Shown: piece after piece, positions 34,596 through 43,947 of the stretch
How positions within the stretch are numbered: the first letter of the stretch is position 1
Layout: every line of letters begins with the position of its first letter
Origin: Pedobacter sp. UBA5917
GTDB taxonomy: Bacteria > Bacteroidota > Bacteroidia > Sphingobacteriales > Sphingobacteriaceae
Length of the DNA stretch: 64,000 bases
Direction: 5' to 3'
Assembly: GCF_002432345.1 (NCBI RefSeq)
Contig: NZ_DJDT01000372.1
Coordinates: forward strand, 4,147-68,146
Made by a program: the position numbers and the translations under genes
The notes under the pieces: generated by a model
What the model was told of the DNA's origin: nothing
Databases searched by the model: none
What the model saw: only the letters and a program-made list of their open reading frames with translations

Positions 34596-35828
34596 TTATT
34601 CCTCTATTGGGCAGAAAGTAAAGATATTCAGTTGATCAATGTCTAAAACTTCCCGCACTACATCGGCCATTTGTGCTGTTGTAACAGCGTTAATTTTCTC
34701 AAAAACTGTTTCCAACGAATCTATTTTATCATGGTCTATCAGGCTTTTTGCCATCGAAATGATTAAACCGATCCTATTTTCCTCCCCTAGTGCAATCTGC
34801 CCGATAAATTTGTTTTTTGCCTTTTGCAGCTGCAGTTCGTTTAACGGTTTTTCTTTAAGTTTTTTGATTTCCTTAAAGATCAGAGAAAGTGCCTTGGTCT
34901 GTTTTTCCTTATCTGTTCCAAAATAAATGGAAAAAATACCCGTATCGCTTAAGGGCGAAAAGTTGGATTCGATGGTATAGGCAATGCCATATTTCTCCCT
35001 GATCTGCAGGTTTAAAACCGAACTCATGCCATTGCCGCCAAAATAATTGTTCAACAACATTAACGGCACTTTTTGCTGTTGATGGGTAGAATAAGCCTGT
35101 GTTCCCAAAATGCAGTGTGCCTGCATAATCGGTTTATATATGGTGGTATTACTTTGTGGAAGAATACCTGGTTTAATTCTTTCTTTGATCGGATTATTCG
35201 CTTCAACGCCGGCGAAGTGTTTGCTTCCTTTGTTTACAACGCTATTTAAGGTATAATTTCCCAAAACAGCTACTACAATTTCGTTGGTACGGTAATTGGC
35301 CTTTATAAAATTGATCACATCCTCGCGGGTAAAATTCTGAACAGAATCTGTTGTACCCAGAATATTGTTTCCCAGGGCATGACCAGCGAAAAGCATATCT
35401 TCAAAATCATCGTTGATGGCTTCTTCGGGCTGATCGAGGTAAGAAGAAATCTCATCCAAAATCACGCTTTTTTCCTTATCCATTTCCTCCTCCGGGAAGG
35501 TAGAATGGAAAATAATATCGTTGAAAAGATCAAGTGTACGATCCAGATAAGGATTTAAAAAAGAAGCATGTACACAGGTATATTCTTTAGTGGTATAGGC
35601 ATTTAAATCGGCCCCAACACTTTCCAAACGGTTTAAAATCTGGTTGGTACTGCGTTTTTCGGTCCGCTTAAAAATTAAATGCTCAATAAAATGCGCTAAA
35701 CCCGCTTTATTTTCAGGTTCATCGCGAGATCCGGTATTGATGATAATGCAGGCGTGGGATATGGCAGAGGCCGAAGGCACATGCAATAAGCGTATGCCAT
35801 TTGGCAGGGTGTGAACATTGTATTCCAT
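34596..35828 (-). CDS. M16-family (insulinase-like) zinc peptidase
   Basis: A 410-residue protein with the inverted zinc motif HFIEH (His46, Glu49, His50) in KAGLAHFIEHLIFK, and the downstream Glu region near residues 120-130. The C-terminal inactive half has the SYGIAY-like KYGIAYTIES. No signal peptide is seen, which suggests a cytoplasmic processing peptidase of the YmxG/PqqL type. Confidence 0.93.
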   Translation of the reverse strand: MEYNVHTLPNGIRLLHVPSASAISHACIIINTGSRDEPENKAGLAHFIEHLIFKRTEKRSTNQILNRLESVGADLNAYTTKEYTCVHASFLNPYLDRTLDLFNDIIFHSTFPEEEMDKEKSVILDEISSYLDQPEEAINDDFEDMLFAGHALGNNILGTTDSVQNFTREDVINFIKANYRTNEIVVAVLGNYTLNSVVNKGSKHFAGVEANNPIKERIKPGILPQSNTTIYKPIMQAHCILGTQAYSTHQQQKVPLMLLNNYFGGNGMSSVLNLQIREKYGIAYTIESNFSPLSDTGIFSIYFGTDKEKQTKALSLIFKEIKKLKEKPLNELQLQKAKNKFIGQIALGEENRIGLIISMAKSLIDHDKIDSLETVFEKINAVTTAQMADVVREVLDIDQLNIFTFCPIEE

Positions 35829-35835
35829 TGAGGGG

Positions 35836-35843
35836 CAAAGATA
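35836..35843 (-). promoter_or_regulatory. -7 promoter box of the M16 peptidase gene
   Basis: On the minus strand TATCTTTG (35843 down to 35836) lies seven bases before the start codon, again with a very short leader. Confidence 0.5.
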
Positions 35844-35854
35844 AGGCTAATTGC

Positions 35855-36307
35855 TTACAAAGCCTCTGTATCGGGGTATTGCAATTGTAAAGTGGAAATC
35901 AATTTATCTTTTGTCGGACGTTTTAAGGCCAGGAAAACAAAGTTGGCCAGCGCAAAAATCAAAAAGAATGAATTGTGTGAAAGGAAAGAGCCAATAATAT
36001 TAAAAAGTGCACCGGCCTCTAAAAAAGCTGAACTGATGATAAATGCACTTTGATACATATTGATTTTTGTATCGGCAGTGGTAGTTTTATCGATTTTTGC
36101 TATTAAATTTCTGAAAAAGAAAATACTTCCGGTAAGAGTGATGAGGCCAAAAATCGGAAATAAAGGATTGTAAGGAGAAGTAGTTTGCGGGTTGGCATCA
36201 AACACCATGGTTTCGCGGTTAAGGAAAATGGTGATCAGTGCAAAAAGGAATACACCCGCGCATAAAGCAAGGTGGATCATTTGGAGTGTTTTTAATTTAG
36301 TGTTCAT
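35855..36307 (-). CDS. Four-helix membrane protein, unknown function
   Basis: A 150-residue protein with four hydrophobic segments (about 10-27, 50-68, 88-107 and 111-128). No known family or catalytic residues are recognised. It lies 26 bases upstream of the M16 gene in the same direction, yet that gene seems to have its own promoter box in the gap. Confidence 0.7.
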   Translation of the reverse strand: MNTKLKTLQMIHLALCAGVFLFALITIFLNRETMVFDANPQTTSPYNPLFPIFGLITLTGSIFFFRNLIAKIDKTTTADTKINMYQSAFIISSAFLEAGALFNIIGSFLSHNSFFLIFALANFVFLALKRPTKDKLISTLQLQYPDTEAL

Positions 36308-36332
36308 GATATAGTTTAAGGTTTTTTAATAA

Positions 36333-36423
36333 AAACCCGTCATCTCGACCGTAGCATGGCGGAGAGATCTATCTCGAGACAGATCTCTCCATTACGCTGC
36401 GCTTCAGTCGAGATGACGGGTTT
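36333..36423. repeat. Dispersed palindromic repeat (TCATTTCGA family), copy 2
   Basis: Perfect 17-base outer arms (36333-36349 with 36407-36423) and a perfect 10-base inner pair, GGAGAGATCT (36361-36370) with 36381-36390. It lies between co-directional genes, eight bases beyond the S9 peptidase stop. Confidence 0.9.
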
Positions 36424-36430
36424 AATGTGT

Positions 36431-38581
36431 TTAATTCTCTATCCCCTCCAACGAGAATAAAAAGGCCCAGCGTAACGATACGTCCTTTAAGTAGTCGAAA
36501 CGACCAGACGCACCACCATGGCCAAATTCCATATTGGTTTTAAGCAAAAGTACATTTTTGTCGGTTTTAGTTGCCCTTAATTTGGCTACCCATTTGGCCG
36601 GCTCAAAATATTGCACCTGGCTATCGTGAAGTCCTGTTGTAACCAACATATTCGGATAAGCTTTTTTCTCTACGTTTTCGTAAGGCGAGTAACTTTTCAT
36701 ATAATCGTAGGCGGCTTTTTGTTTCGGATTTCCCCACTCATCAAATTCGTTGGTAGTTAACGGGATGCTTTCGTCCAGCATGGTATTGATAACATCCACG
36801 AAAGGAACATCAGCAATAACACCGTTCCATAAATCGGGGGCAATGTTAACTATTGCGCCCATTAATAAACCTCCGGCGCTGCCACCATGCGCATATAAAT
36901 GACCTTTTGAAGTATATTTCTGATCAATTAAATATTCCCCTGCCGCAATAAAATCGGTGAAGGTATTTTTCTTTTTCATCAGTTTTCCGTCCTCATACCA
37001 CTGGCGCCCCATTTCCTGTCCGCCACGGATATTGGCAATGGCAAATACAAAGCCCCTATCCAGTAAACTTAAACGTGGAGAAGAGAAGTAAACATCAGAA
37101 TTTGAACCATAAGAACCGTAACCATAAAGTAACAGTGGTGATTCGCCGTTCTTTTCAAAACCTTTTTTGTACACCAGGGCGATTGGCACTTTAGTCCCAT
37201 CTTTGGCGGTTGCAAAAACACGTTCGGTTACATAATCTTTTGGATTGTAACCGCCTACAACCTCCTGTTGCTTCATCAGTTTCTGGTCTTTTTTTACCAG
37301 ATCGTAATCGTATGTAGAGTTAGGCGTAGTTAATGAGGTGTAGGCATAACGCAACGTTGTACTATTGTATTCGGGATTGGAACCAACTCCGGCATCATAA
37401 ACGGGTTCATCAAATTTAATGTAATAATCGCTGCCGTCTTTTTTCAATACGCGAAGTTCTGTTAAGCCATTTTTACGTTCTGATAAAACGGTATAATCTT
37501 TAAATTCTTCTACACTTTCCAATAAAACATCGGTACGGTGCGGAACCACCTCTTTCCAGTTTTCTTTTTCGGTTTTATCCAATGGGCACTGCATCAGGCG
37601 GAAATTTTTTGCGTTCCAGTTGGTGAGGATCAGGAATCGGCCATCAACAGGCATTACATCGTATAATACATCTTTGGTGCGGGCCGCAAAAACTTTAAAC
37701 GGACTTTCGGGATGATCGGCATCGATTATTTTATATTCTGAAGTAAGTGTCCCCTGCGAAGCGATAAAAATATACCGGCCGTTTTTAGATTTACCCACGC
37801 CGATATAATTGGTATTGTCTTTTTCATCGTAAACCACAGCATCACTTTTGGCATCGGCACCAAGTATATGTTTCTTTATTTTTTCGCTTAATAACGTAAC
37901 CGGATTTTTTGAGGTATAAAAGAAAGTTTTATTATCGTTGGCCCAGGCCACTGCACCCTGGGTATTGGTTATGGCATCTTTTAAAATCTCGCCTGTTTCT
38001 AAGTTTTTAATCTGAATGGTATACTGACGGCGCGAAACGATATCTACACCATAGGCGAGCAATTTATTATCAGGACTGATACTGAAACCAGTTGCGCTAT
38101 AGTAGGCATGGCCTTTTGCAAGTTGATCTACATCCAATAAAATTTCTTCGGGAGCCGATAAACTTCCTTTTTTGCGGCAGTATTTAAAATATTGCTGTCC
38201 GTCTTCGGTACGCGAGTAGTAATAATAACCGTTTTTAAAAACCGGAACAGACTCGTCTTTTTCTTTGATCCGGCCTTTCATTTCCTTAAATAGGTCGGCC
38301 TGAAACTTATCGGTACTTTTCATCATCGTATCCAGATAAGCATTTTCGGCTTTCAGGTAATTCACAACCTTGGTACTATCAGGACCTCTTTTAAAATAAT
38401 CGATCATCCAATAGTAATTATCTACCACGGTATCGCCATGTATAACCCGTTGATGCGGAATGATTTCTGCTACGGGTGCCTTTGCATCAGGCCACTTTAT
38501 TGCTTTCATTTCTTTTTTTTGAGGGTGGTTACAGGCCGTAATTGCACTAAGCAAAATAAGGCCGGGTAAGATACGTTTCAT
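36431..38581 (-). CDS. S9 prolyl oligopeptidase / oligopeptidase B-like lipoprotein
   Basis: A 716-residue serine peptidase. The N-terminus carries a lipobox (SAITAC, Cys17), so it is probably anchored in the envelope, unlike cytosolic E. coli oligopeptidase B. A seven-bladed propeller region (about 80-430) precedes the hydrolase domain. The catalytic triad is Ser568 in HGGSAGGLLMG, Asp653 in LHDSQVQYFEPAKW and His688 in FGHGGASGR. The latter motifs point to oligopeptidase B rather than prolyl oligopeptidase specificity. Confidence 0.93.
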   Translation of the reverse strand: MKRILPGLILLSAITACNHPQKKEMKAIKWPDAKAPVAEIIPHQRVIHGDTVVDNYYWMIDYFKRGPDSTKVVNYLKAENAYLDTMMKSTDKFQADLFKEMKGRIKEKDESVPVFKNGYYYYSRTEDGQQYFKYCRKKGSLSAPEEILLDVDQLAKGHAYYSATGFSISPDNKLLAYGVDIVSRRQYTIQIKNLETGEILKDAITNTQGAVAWANDNKTFFYTSKNPVTLLSEKIKKHILGADAKSDAVVYDEKDNTNYIGVGKSKNGRYIFIASQGTLTSEYKIIDADHPESPFKVFAARTKDVLYDVMPVDGRFLILTNWNAKNFRLMQCPLDKTEKENWKEVVPHRTDVLLESVEEFKDYTVLSERKNGLTELRVLKKDGSDYYIKFDEPVYDAGVGSNPEYNSTTLRYAYTSLTTPNSTYDYDLVKKDQKLMKQQEVVGGYNPKDYVTERVFATAKDGTKVPIALVYKKGFEKNGESPLLLYGYGSYGSNSDVYFSSPRLSLLDRGFVFAIANIRGGQEMGRQWYEDGKLMKKKNTFTDFIAAGEYLIDQKYTSKGHLYAHGGSAGGLLMGAIVNIAPDLWNGVIADVPFVDVINTMLDESIPLTTNEFDEWGNPKQKAAYDYMKSYSPYENVEKKAYPNMLVTTGLHDSQVQYFEPAKWVAKLRATKTDKNVLLLKTNMEFGHGGASGRFDYLKDVSLRWAFLFSLEGIEN

Positions 38582-39132
38582 AGCGGTTTGAATTTAGGTT
38601 CAATTGCAATTTAATTAATTTAGTTCAATAGTTCATTGGTCATTTGTTCATTGGTGCTTAGTCAGATTGTTTCATTGTTGGATGGTTTGATTGCTGAATG
38701 GCTAAATTGTTAACTGGTTAATTGTTTACCCTTCGACTACGCTCAGGGGGGTAACTTTAGGGTAAGATTGTTTGAATGGTTTGATGGCTCATGGTTGATG
38801 ACAGTGTTGTCTGATATAAAAGCCTTAATTTTCTTAACTTCTTAATGGTCAATATTTGGTTAATTGTAAGCTTGATTGTTTAATTGTTAAATAGCTAAAT
38901 TGTTAACTGTAGATCGCCCACTGAAAACTGGTTAATTGTCTTGCTCGCTCAAAACCTCCGACCTCGGTCATCTGTCTTCGGACCTATTAAAGTGAGTTAA
39001 TCAACGCCCAACGCTTAGCGCCATACGCCAACCGTTGCCATTTTCATAAAAATCCATTATGCCCATAGATATTCCTCCGATTTAGAAAAATTGATGTTAA
39101 ATTGCCACATCCAAACAGGTTGAAAGATTATA
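38582..39132. repeat. 551-base gap built of several heptad-period blocks
   Basis: No gene is seen. About 38630-38727 is rich in TTGNTTNA-type degenerate heptads. CTTCGACTACGCTCAGGGGG follows at 38731-38750. ATGG-type units begin at 38776, 38784, 38791 and 38798. A segment shared with 42174-42195 lies at 38831-38852. Five GACCTCG-like units cover 38953-38987 and five ACGCCNA-like units 39004-39038. The divergent promoters of the S9 peptidase and proB must also lie here. Confidence 0.75.
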
Positions 39133-40212
39133 ATGAAATTAGGGTATAAAAAAATAGTTGTTAAAGTTGGTTCGAATGTAATTACGCAAGCGAATGGTTT
39201 GCCTGATGAAGCAAGGATTAAACACCTTGTAAATCAACTCGCCGACATTAAGAAACAAGGGCTTGAGGTAATTTTGGTTTCTTCGGGTGCGGTGGCATCG
39301 GGAAGAAGTTTGATCAAAGTATCCGAAAAACAGGATGCGGTAACTACCCGACAGCTTTTGGCGGCAATTGGTCAGGTAAAACTGATTAATACCTATTCCA
39401 ATTTTTTTGCAGAACATAAAATACAGTGCGCCCAGGTTTTGGTTACCAAAGAAGATTTCCGCGATAGGGCTCATTATTTAAACATGAAAAACTGCCTGCA
39501 GATTTTACTTCAGAATGAGGTTATCCCGGTGGTGAACGAAAATGATGTGGTTTCGGTAACCGAGCTGATGTTTACGGATAACGATGAACTGGCCGGATTA
39601 ATTGCTTCGATGTTGAATGCTGATGCACTGGTTATTTTATCGAATGTGAATGGTATTTACAATGGTGACCCTAAAATTGAAGGCTCGGAAGTGATCGAAG
39701 AAATTAATGGTTCGGTTGCTAGCCTTGCATCGTTTATCCAAACGGGTAAATCGCAATTTGGCCGCGGTGGCATGATTACCAAATCAACCATGGCACAAAA
39801 GGTGGCTAAACTGGGTATTTCTGTGCATATCGCCAACGGAACAAAAGATGATGTGCTGATTTCTTTGTTAAATAATGAATTGGTACATACCCGTTTTGTC
39901 CCTGAAAAAAGTAAATCAGGCAAGAAAAAATGGATCGCCCATTCAGAAACAGCTGCAACCGGAGTGGTGAAGCTGAATGATGGCGCTAAAACGGTATTAA
40001 CCTCGGGTAAAGCAACCAGTTTGTTGCCTGTAGGGATTATCGAAATCCAGACTGACTTTTTAAAAGGCGATATTATTAAAATTATTGACGAAAAAAATAA
40101 CCTTATCGGGCTGGGAATAGCAGAATACGGATCGGATAAAGCCAGGGAACGTATTGGCCAGAAAAAACAGAAAGCTTTGGTACACTATGATTATTTTTAC
40201 TCGGCTATATAA
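39133..40212 (+). CDS. proB: Glutamate 5-kinase
   Basis: A 359-residue enzyme for the first step of proline synthesis. The amino-acid kinase domain has VVKVGSNVIT, VSSGAVASG, VVNENDVVS, TDNDELAGLIA and the GRGGMITK loop. The C-terminal PUA domain starts near residue 270 (LNDGAKTVLTSGKATSLLPVGI). Feedback by proline usually acts at the kinase domain. The TAA stop is the start of an AAGNNNA heptad array, and proA is separated from it by an unrelated gene. Confidence 0.95.
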   Translation: MKLGYKKIVVKVGSNVITQANGLPDEARIKHLVNQLADIKKQGLEVILVSSGAVASGRSLIKVSEKQDAVTTRQLLAAIGQVKLINTYSNFFAEHKIQCAQVLVTKEDFRDRAHYLNMKNCLQILLQNEVIPVVNENDVVSVTELMFTDNDELAGLIASMLNADALVILSNVNGIYNGDPKIEGSEVIEEINGSVASLASFIQTGKSQFGRGGMITKSTMAQKVAKLGISVHIANGTKDDVLISLLNNELVHTRFVPEKSKSGKKKWIAHSETAATGVVKLNDGAKTVLTSGKATSLLPVGIIEIQTDFLKGDIIKIIDEKNNLIGLGIAEYGSDKARERIGQKKQKALVHYDYFYSAI

Positions 40213-40247
40213 GCTGAAAGATTAAAGCAGAAAGACTAAAGGGGAAG
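40211..40247 (+). repeat. Heptad array AAGNNNA starting in the proB stop codon
   Basis: Units AAGCTGA, AAGATTA, AAGCAGA, AAGACTA and AAGGGGA begin at 40211, 40218, 40225, 40232 and 40239 with no break in register. The same unit class follows ffh at 48956-48990 in the same orientation relative to the gene. Confidence 0.88.
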
Positions 40248-40266
40248 CTAAATCAAAATGTAAAAC

Positions 40267-40755
40267 ATGGGCTTAGAGAAGATAAATATTAGTATCTTAT
40301 TCAAGACTGTTTCTGAGTTGACAGCTTTTTCACAAGCAAGTCGAGAAGTAGATTTTTATTATTTTTTTGAAGCTCATAAAATATTAAAAACTTTTACTAC
40401 AAAAGATTGGGGAGACTTAAAACTTGACCTTTCCAACTGGAATGACAAGCAATTAGATGTTTTGGTTCAAGCCTTAGATAAAGGTGATGGAGATTATAAC
40501 GTAGTCGAAGACAATTTTTTTATTGGATATATTTTTAATTTATCAGGGGATACATTAGCAAGTCAAATCTTGGATCAAATGCTGTATTCTTTTTTTGATG
40601 AGAATGAAATTGATTCAATGGATTTGCTTGATTCAATTGAAAATAGAATAAAACAACTCTACACAAGCAACTTTCTAAAGGATAAAAAAGTGTTTGCTTT
40701 TTGGATGAACAAAATTGAGGAAACTAAAGAAAAGCGAGCTGGAGATAATGAATAA
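40267..40755 (+). CDS. Orphan protein between proB and proA
   Basis: A 162-residue soluble, acidic, mostly helical protein with no recognised family. Aromatic-rich VDFYYFFEAHKI and ISILF stretches stand out. Base composition is visibly more AT-rich than proB and proA, and codons ending in A or T dominate, which suggests a later arrival. It separates two genes that normally adjoin. Confidence 0.6.
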   Translation: MGLEKINISILFKTVSELTAFSQASREVDFYYFFEAHKILKTFTTKDWGDLKLDLSNWNDKQLDVLVQALDKGDGDYNVVEDNFFIGYIFNLSGDTLASQILDQMLYSFFDENEIDSMDLLDSIENRIKQLYTSNFLKDKKVFAFWMNKIEETKEKRAGDNE

Positions 40756-40814
40756 CAGAAAAATAAAGACAGAATTTTTTATTAAGATTTCTGATCAATC
40801 ATACGTTCTTTTTT

Positions 40815-40842
40815 CTCTGTGAAAAACTCCGTGACCTCTGTG
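40815..40842 (+). repeat. CTCTGTG/CTCCGTG triplet repeat
   Basis: CTCTGTG (40815-40821), CTCCGTG (40827-40833) and CTCTGTG (40836-40842) lie 17 bases before proA. An inverted relative is at 43851-43879. Confidence 0.65.
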
Positions 40843-40858
40843 GTAATAAAGAAAAACA

Positions 40859-42106
40859 ATGGATTACAAACAATATTTCGAAAAAGCAAAGCAAGCCAGT
40901 CGCACTTTGATTAGCCTTGGCAAAGAAACAACAGACGCTGTTTTAAGGGAGCTGGCTGTGGCTTTAGTGGCTAATACAGATCAAATTCTTACAGAAAACG
41001 CTAAAGATTTAGCTAAAATGCCAATCGAAGACCCCAAATACGACAGACTAAAGCTAAGCGCAGCACGTATTGCGGATATTGCCAGCGATCTAAAAAATGT
41101 TGCGGATTTAAACAGCCCATTGGGTAAAATTCTTTCTGATAAAATATTGGATAATCAATTGCATATCCAAAAAGTTAGTGTGCCTTTGGGTGTTGTGGGA
41201 GTGATTTATGAGGCCCGCCCCAATGTTACTGCCGATGTATTTTCACTTTGTTTTAAAACCGGAAATGTTGCCGTATTAAAAGGTGGTAGTGATGCCGAAT
41301 TTTCTAATCTCGCTATTGCTAAAGTGATACACGAAGTGTTGGATAATCATCAAATCAACCGCGATGTTTTAACCTTATTACCTGCAGAAAGGCCTGCAAC
41401 CGAAGCTTTATTAAATGCAAAAGGTTTTGTTGATGTACTGATCCCGAGGGGAAGCCAATCGTTGATCAACTACGTACGCGAAAACAGTAAAATACCGGTA
41501 ATCGAAACCGGAGCGGGTATTGTACACACTTATTTCGACGAATCGGGAGATTTAGAGAAAGGTAAAGCCATTATTTTTAACGCCAAAACCAGAAGGGTGA
41601 GTGTTTGTAACTCTTTAGATTGTGTGCTGGTTAACGAAAAGAGGCTAAATGATCTAGCGGCACTTTTATCTCCTTTGGCTGATGGAAATGTGGAGCTATA
41701 TGCAGATGAAAAAAGCTACACCGCATTAAAATCTTCCTATCCGGAAAACCTGTTGAACCAGGCTGCTCCCGAACATTTTGGCACTGAGTTTTTATCGCTA
41801 AAATTAGCGGTTAAAGTGGTTGAAGATTTAGCTGCTGCCCTTAACCATATTGCCGATTATAGCTCAAAACATAGCGAAGCCATTATTTCGGAAGATGCCG
41901 AAAATATTACCCAATTTTTAAACGAAGTAGATGCTGCTGCGGTGTATGCCAATGCCTCTACCGGTTTTACCGATGGTGCACAGTTTGGCCTTGGAGCAGA
42001 AATTGGCATTAGTACGCAGAAACTTCATGCCCGTGGCCCTATGGGTTTAGAAGAATTAACGAGCTACAAGTGGGTAGTAAGGGGTGATGGACAGATTAGG
42101 GGGTAA
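40859..42106 (+). CDS. proA: Gamma-glutamyl phosphate reductase
   Basis: A 415-residue NADPH-dependent reductase that makes glutamate-5-semialdehyde, the second step of proline synthesis. Family features are [36 protein letters not shown], the catalytic Cys250 in VSVCNSLD, and the C-terminal [25 protein letters not shown]. Length matches the family. ATGGNTN heptads start at its stop codon. Confidence 0.96.
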   Translation: MDYKQYFEKAKQASRTLISLGKETTDAVLRELAVALVANTDQILTENAKDLAKMPIEDPKYDRLKLSAARIADIASDLKNVADLNSPLGKILSDKILDNQLHIQKVSVPLGVVGVIYEARPNVTADVFSLCFKTGNVAVLKGGSDAEFSNLAIAKVIHEVLDNHQINRDVLTLLPAERPATEALLNAKGFVDVLIPRGSQSLINYVRENSKIPVIETGAGIVHTYFDESGDLEKGKAIIFNAKTRRVSVCNSLDCVLVNEKRLNDLAALLSPLADGNVELYADEKSYTALKSSYPENLLNQAAPEHFGTEFLSLKLAVKVVEDLAAALNHIADYSSKHSEAIISEDAENITQFLNEVDAAAVYANASTGFTDGAQFGLGAEIGISTQKLHARGPMGLEELTSYKWVVRGDGQIRG

Positions 42107-42136
42107 TGATGGTTGATGTAAAATGGATGATGGAAT
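42106..42136 (+). repeat. Heptad array ATGGNTN downstream of proA
   Basis: ATG cores at 42109, 42116, 42123 and 42130 are exactly seven bases apart (ATGGTTG, ATGTAAA, ATGGATG, ATGGAAT), beginning three bases after the stop codon. The related array at 58846-58875 follows another stop codon. Confidence 0.75.
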
Positions 42137-42232
42137 GAATAATCAATTTTCAATGACTAATAAAACCTTAATGTTCTTAACTTCTTAATGGTCAAGGGCT
42201 GTAGAATGTAAAATCGCACCCCCCATAATTCC

Positions 42233-42347
42233 CGTCATTTCGAGCGGAGTGTAACGCAGCCGAGAAATCTATCTCGAGCGTATTTTGATTTAGATCTCTC
42301 CCCGCCTGTGCGGGCAGGCGCTCCACTGCATCTCGGTCGAGATGACG
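42233..42347. repeat. Dispersed palindromic repeat (TCATTTCGA family), copy 3
   Basis: Outer arms CGTCATTTCG (42234-42243) and CGAGATGACG (42338-42347) pair with one mismatch. GCGGAGTGTAACGCAGC and GAGAAATCTATCTCGAG are shared almost exactly with the copy at 52954. This copy carries an extra small GC-rich hairpin, CGCCTG/CAGGCG around 42303-42320. Confidence 0.88.
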
Positions 42348-42371
42348 ATTTTATTTATGGAAGGCCATCAA

Positions 42372-43754
42372 CTAAATCTCAAAAGCCTGTCCCCTTTCGG
42401 GTATTTCAACATTAAAACCGTCTTCCTGTAGTGCCAGTGATAAACTTTGCAGGCTTTTATCTTCACCGTGTACCAGGAAAACCTTTTTCGGCTGTCCGGT
42501 TTGTTTAATGGTTTTTATCAGATCGTTATGGTCGCCGTGGCCACTTAATAAATCAGTTTGGCGGATGGTGGCATAAACCATCATTTCGCGGTCTTTAATC
42601 CGCACAATTGGTGCACCGCTTAACAGTTTATAACCCAATGTTCCTTTTGCACAATAGCCGATAAAAAGAATGGTGCAGTAATAATTCTGAATGTTATAAT
42701 ATAAGTGATCCTGGATCCTTCCCCCCTCTAACATGCCTGCAGATGAGATAATAATACAGGGATCGAAATAATTGGAAACATCTTTACTTTCTTTCATGGT
42801 TTGAACATAGGCCAAGTGCTCAAATTCGAATTCATCGCCCATGGTCTGGTAAAAATCTTTCGCTTCCTGGTTCACCAGGTTATGGTGCTTGCGGTAAACC
42901 TCGGTTGCCTGAATAGCCATCGGACTATCGACAAAAATCTGGACGGGCGGCAATAATTTCTTGGTAAAGATCTGATTTAAGGCAAATACGAGCGATTGTG
43001 TACGGCCGATACTAAATGCCGGAATAATTAATCGCCCAGGGCTTTTGATACAGGCTTCGGTAATTTCCTGTATCAGGCGTTCTTCCAGTGTTTGATCCTT
43101 GGTATGCATCCTGCCGCCATAAGTTGCTTCGCTTACCACATAATCTACTTCGGGTAATGGTTCTGGATTTACCAGAACAGGATAATTTTCCCTGCCGATA
43201 TCACCTGTAAAAGCTATTTTTTTCTCTACGCCGTTATCATTTATGGTTAAAATAGCTGCTGCAGCACCTAATAAATGGCCAACAGGCACAAATGTTAAGC
43301 TGATATCGCCATTAATTTTGAAAGGCTTATTAAAAGCGATGGTTACAAAACGATCGATCGTATCCATCACATGTTTGTGCAGGTATAAAGGTTTTGGTCC
43401 GCTGAAATTGCCGCGTTTGGTGCGGGGTTTCCGTCCGGCTTTCCTCAAAAATAATTCAACGGAATCGAACAATAATATCGATGTTAAATCGGCAGTTGGT
43501 GGTGTGCACAGCACCTGGCCATCAAAACCCAGGCGTACCAGTGTTGGCAGATTACCAGAATGATCGATGTGTGCGTGCGTTAAAATTACAAGGCTAATAC
43601 TTGCCGGATCGAATGGGAACTGTTGGTTTTCTTCCTGGTAGGTTTCCTTTTCATAATCTAATCCGCAATCTATCAGTATTTTATAATGTCCAATCTCGAG
43701 TAAATGCATACTCCCGGTTACCTGTTGCGCTGCGCCCCAAAACGTTAACTTCAT
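42372..43754 (-). CDS. Metallo-beta-lactamase/beta-CASP ribonuclease-like protein
   Basis: A 460-residue protein of the CPSF/YsnA-like MBL-beta-CASP group. The metal motif HAHIDH is at 60-65, a further metal His sits in PVGHLLGAA, and TGDIGREN carries the bridging Asp. The beta-CASP insert is followed by SSAGMLEGGRIQDHL. The C-terminal RMMBL motif contains DLLSGHGDHNDL and VHGEDKSLQSL. Such enzymes cleave RNA; the exact substrate cannot be inferred. Confidence 0.93.
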   Translation of the reverse strand: MKLTFWGAAQQVTGSMHLLEIGHYKILIDCGLDYEKETYQEENQQFPFDPASISLVILTHAHIDHSGNLPTLVRLGFDGQVLCTPPTADLTSILLFDSVELFLRKAGRKPRTKRGNFSGPKPLYLHKHVMDTIDRFVTIAFNKPFKINGDISLTFVPVGHLLGAAAAILTINDNGVEKKIAFTGDIGRENYPVLVNPEPLPEVDYVVSEATYGGRMHTKDQTLEERLIQEITEACIKSPGRLIIPAFSIGRTQSLVFALNQIFTKKLLPPVQIFVDSPMAIQATEVYRKHHNLVNQEAKDFYQTMGDEFEFEHLAYVQTMKESKDVSNYFDPCIIISSAGMLEGGRIQDHLYYNIQNYYCTILFIGYCAKGTLGYKLLSGAPIVRIKDREMMVYATIRQTDLLSGHGDHNDLIKTIKQTGQPKKVFLVHGEDKSLQSLSLALQEDGFNVEIPERGQAFEI

Positions 43755-43850
43755 CTTCTTATCTATCGCGTAAATTCTTTAGCCGTAAAGTAATATAATT
43801 GAAGGGATTTTTAAACAATCAGGCGTAATTTTTTAATTATGATTTATAAC

Positions 43851-43879
43851 CACGGAGTTCACAGAGAAGGTTCACGGAG
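43851..43879 (-). repeat. CACGGAG/CACAGAG triplet repeat, inverted copy
   Basis: CACGGAG at 43851-43857, CACAGAG at 43860-43866 and CACGGAG at 43873-43879. It is the reverse complement of the arrangement at 40815-40842, apart from one extra spacer base. Confidence 0.65.
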
Positions 43880-43947
43880 AGAGACAGAGCTGAAGCAATT
43901 CTTTGTCAAAGTAAAACCTCTGCATTATTTCTTTTGCATTAAGCTAT

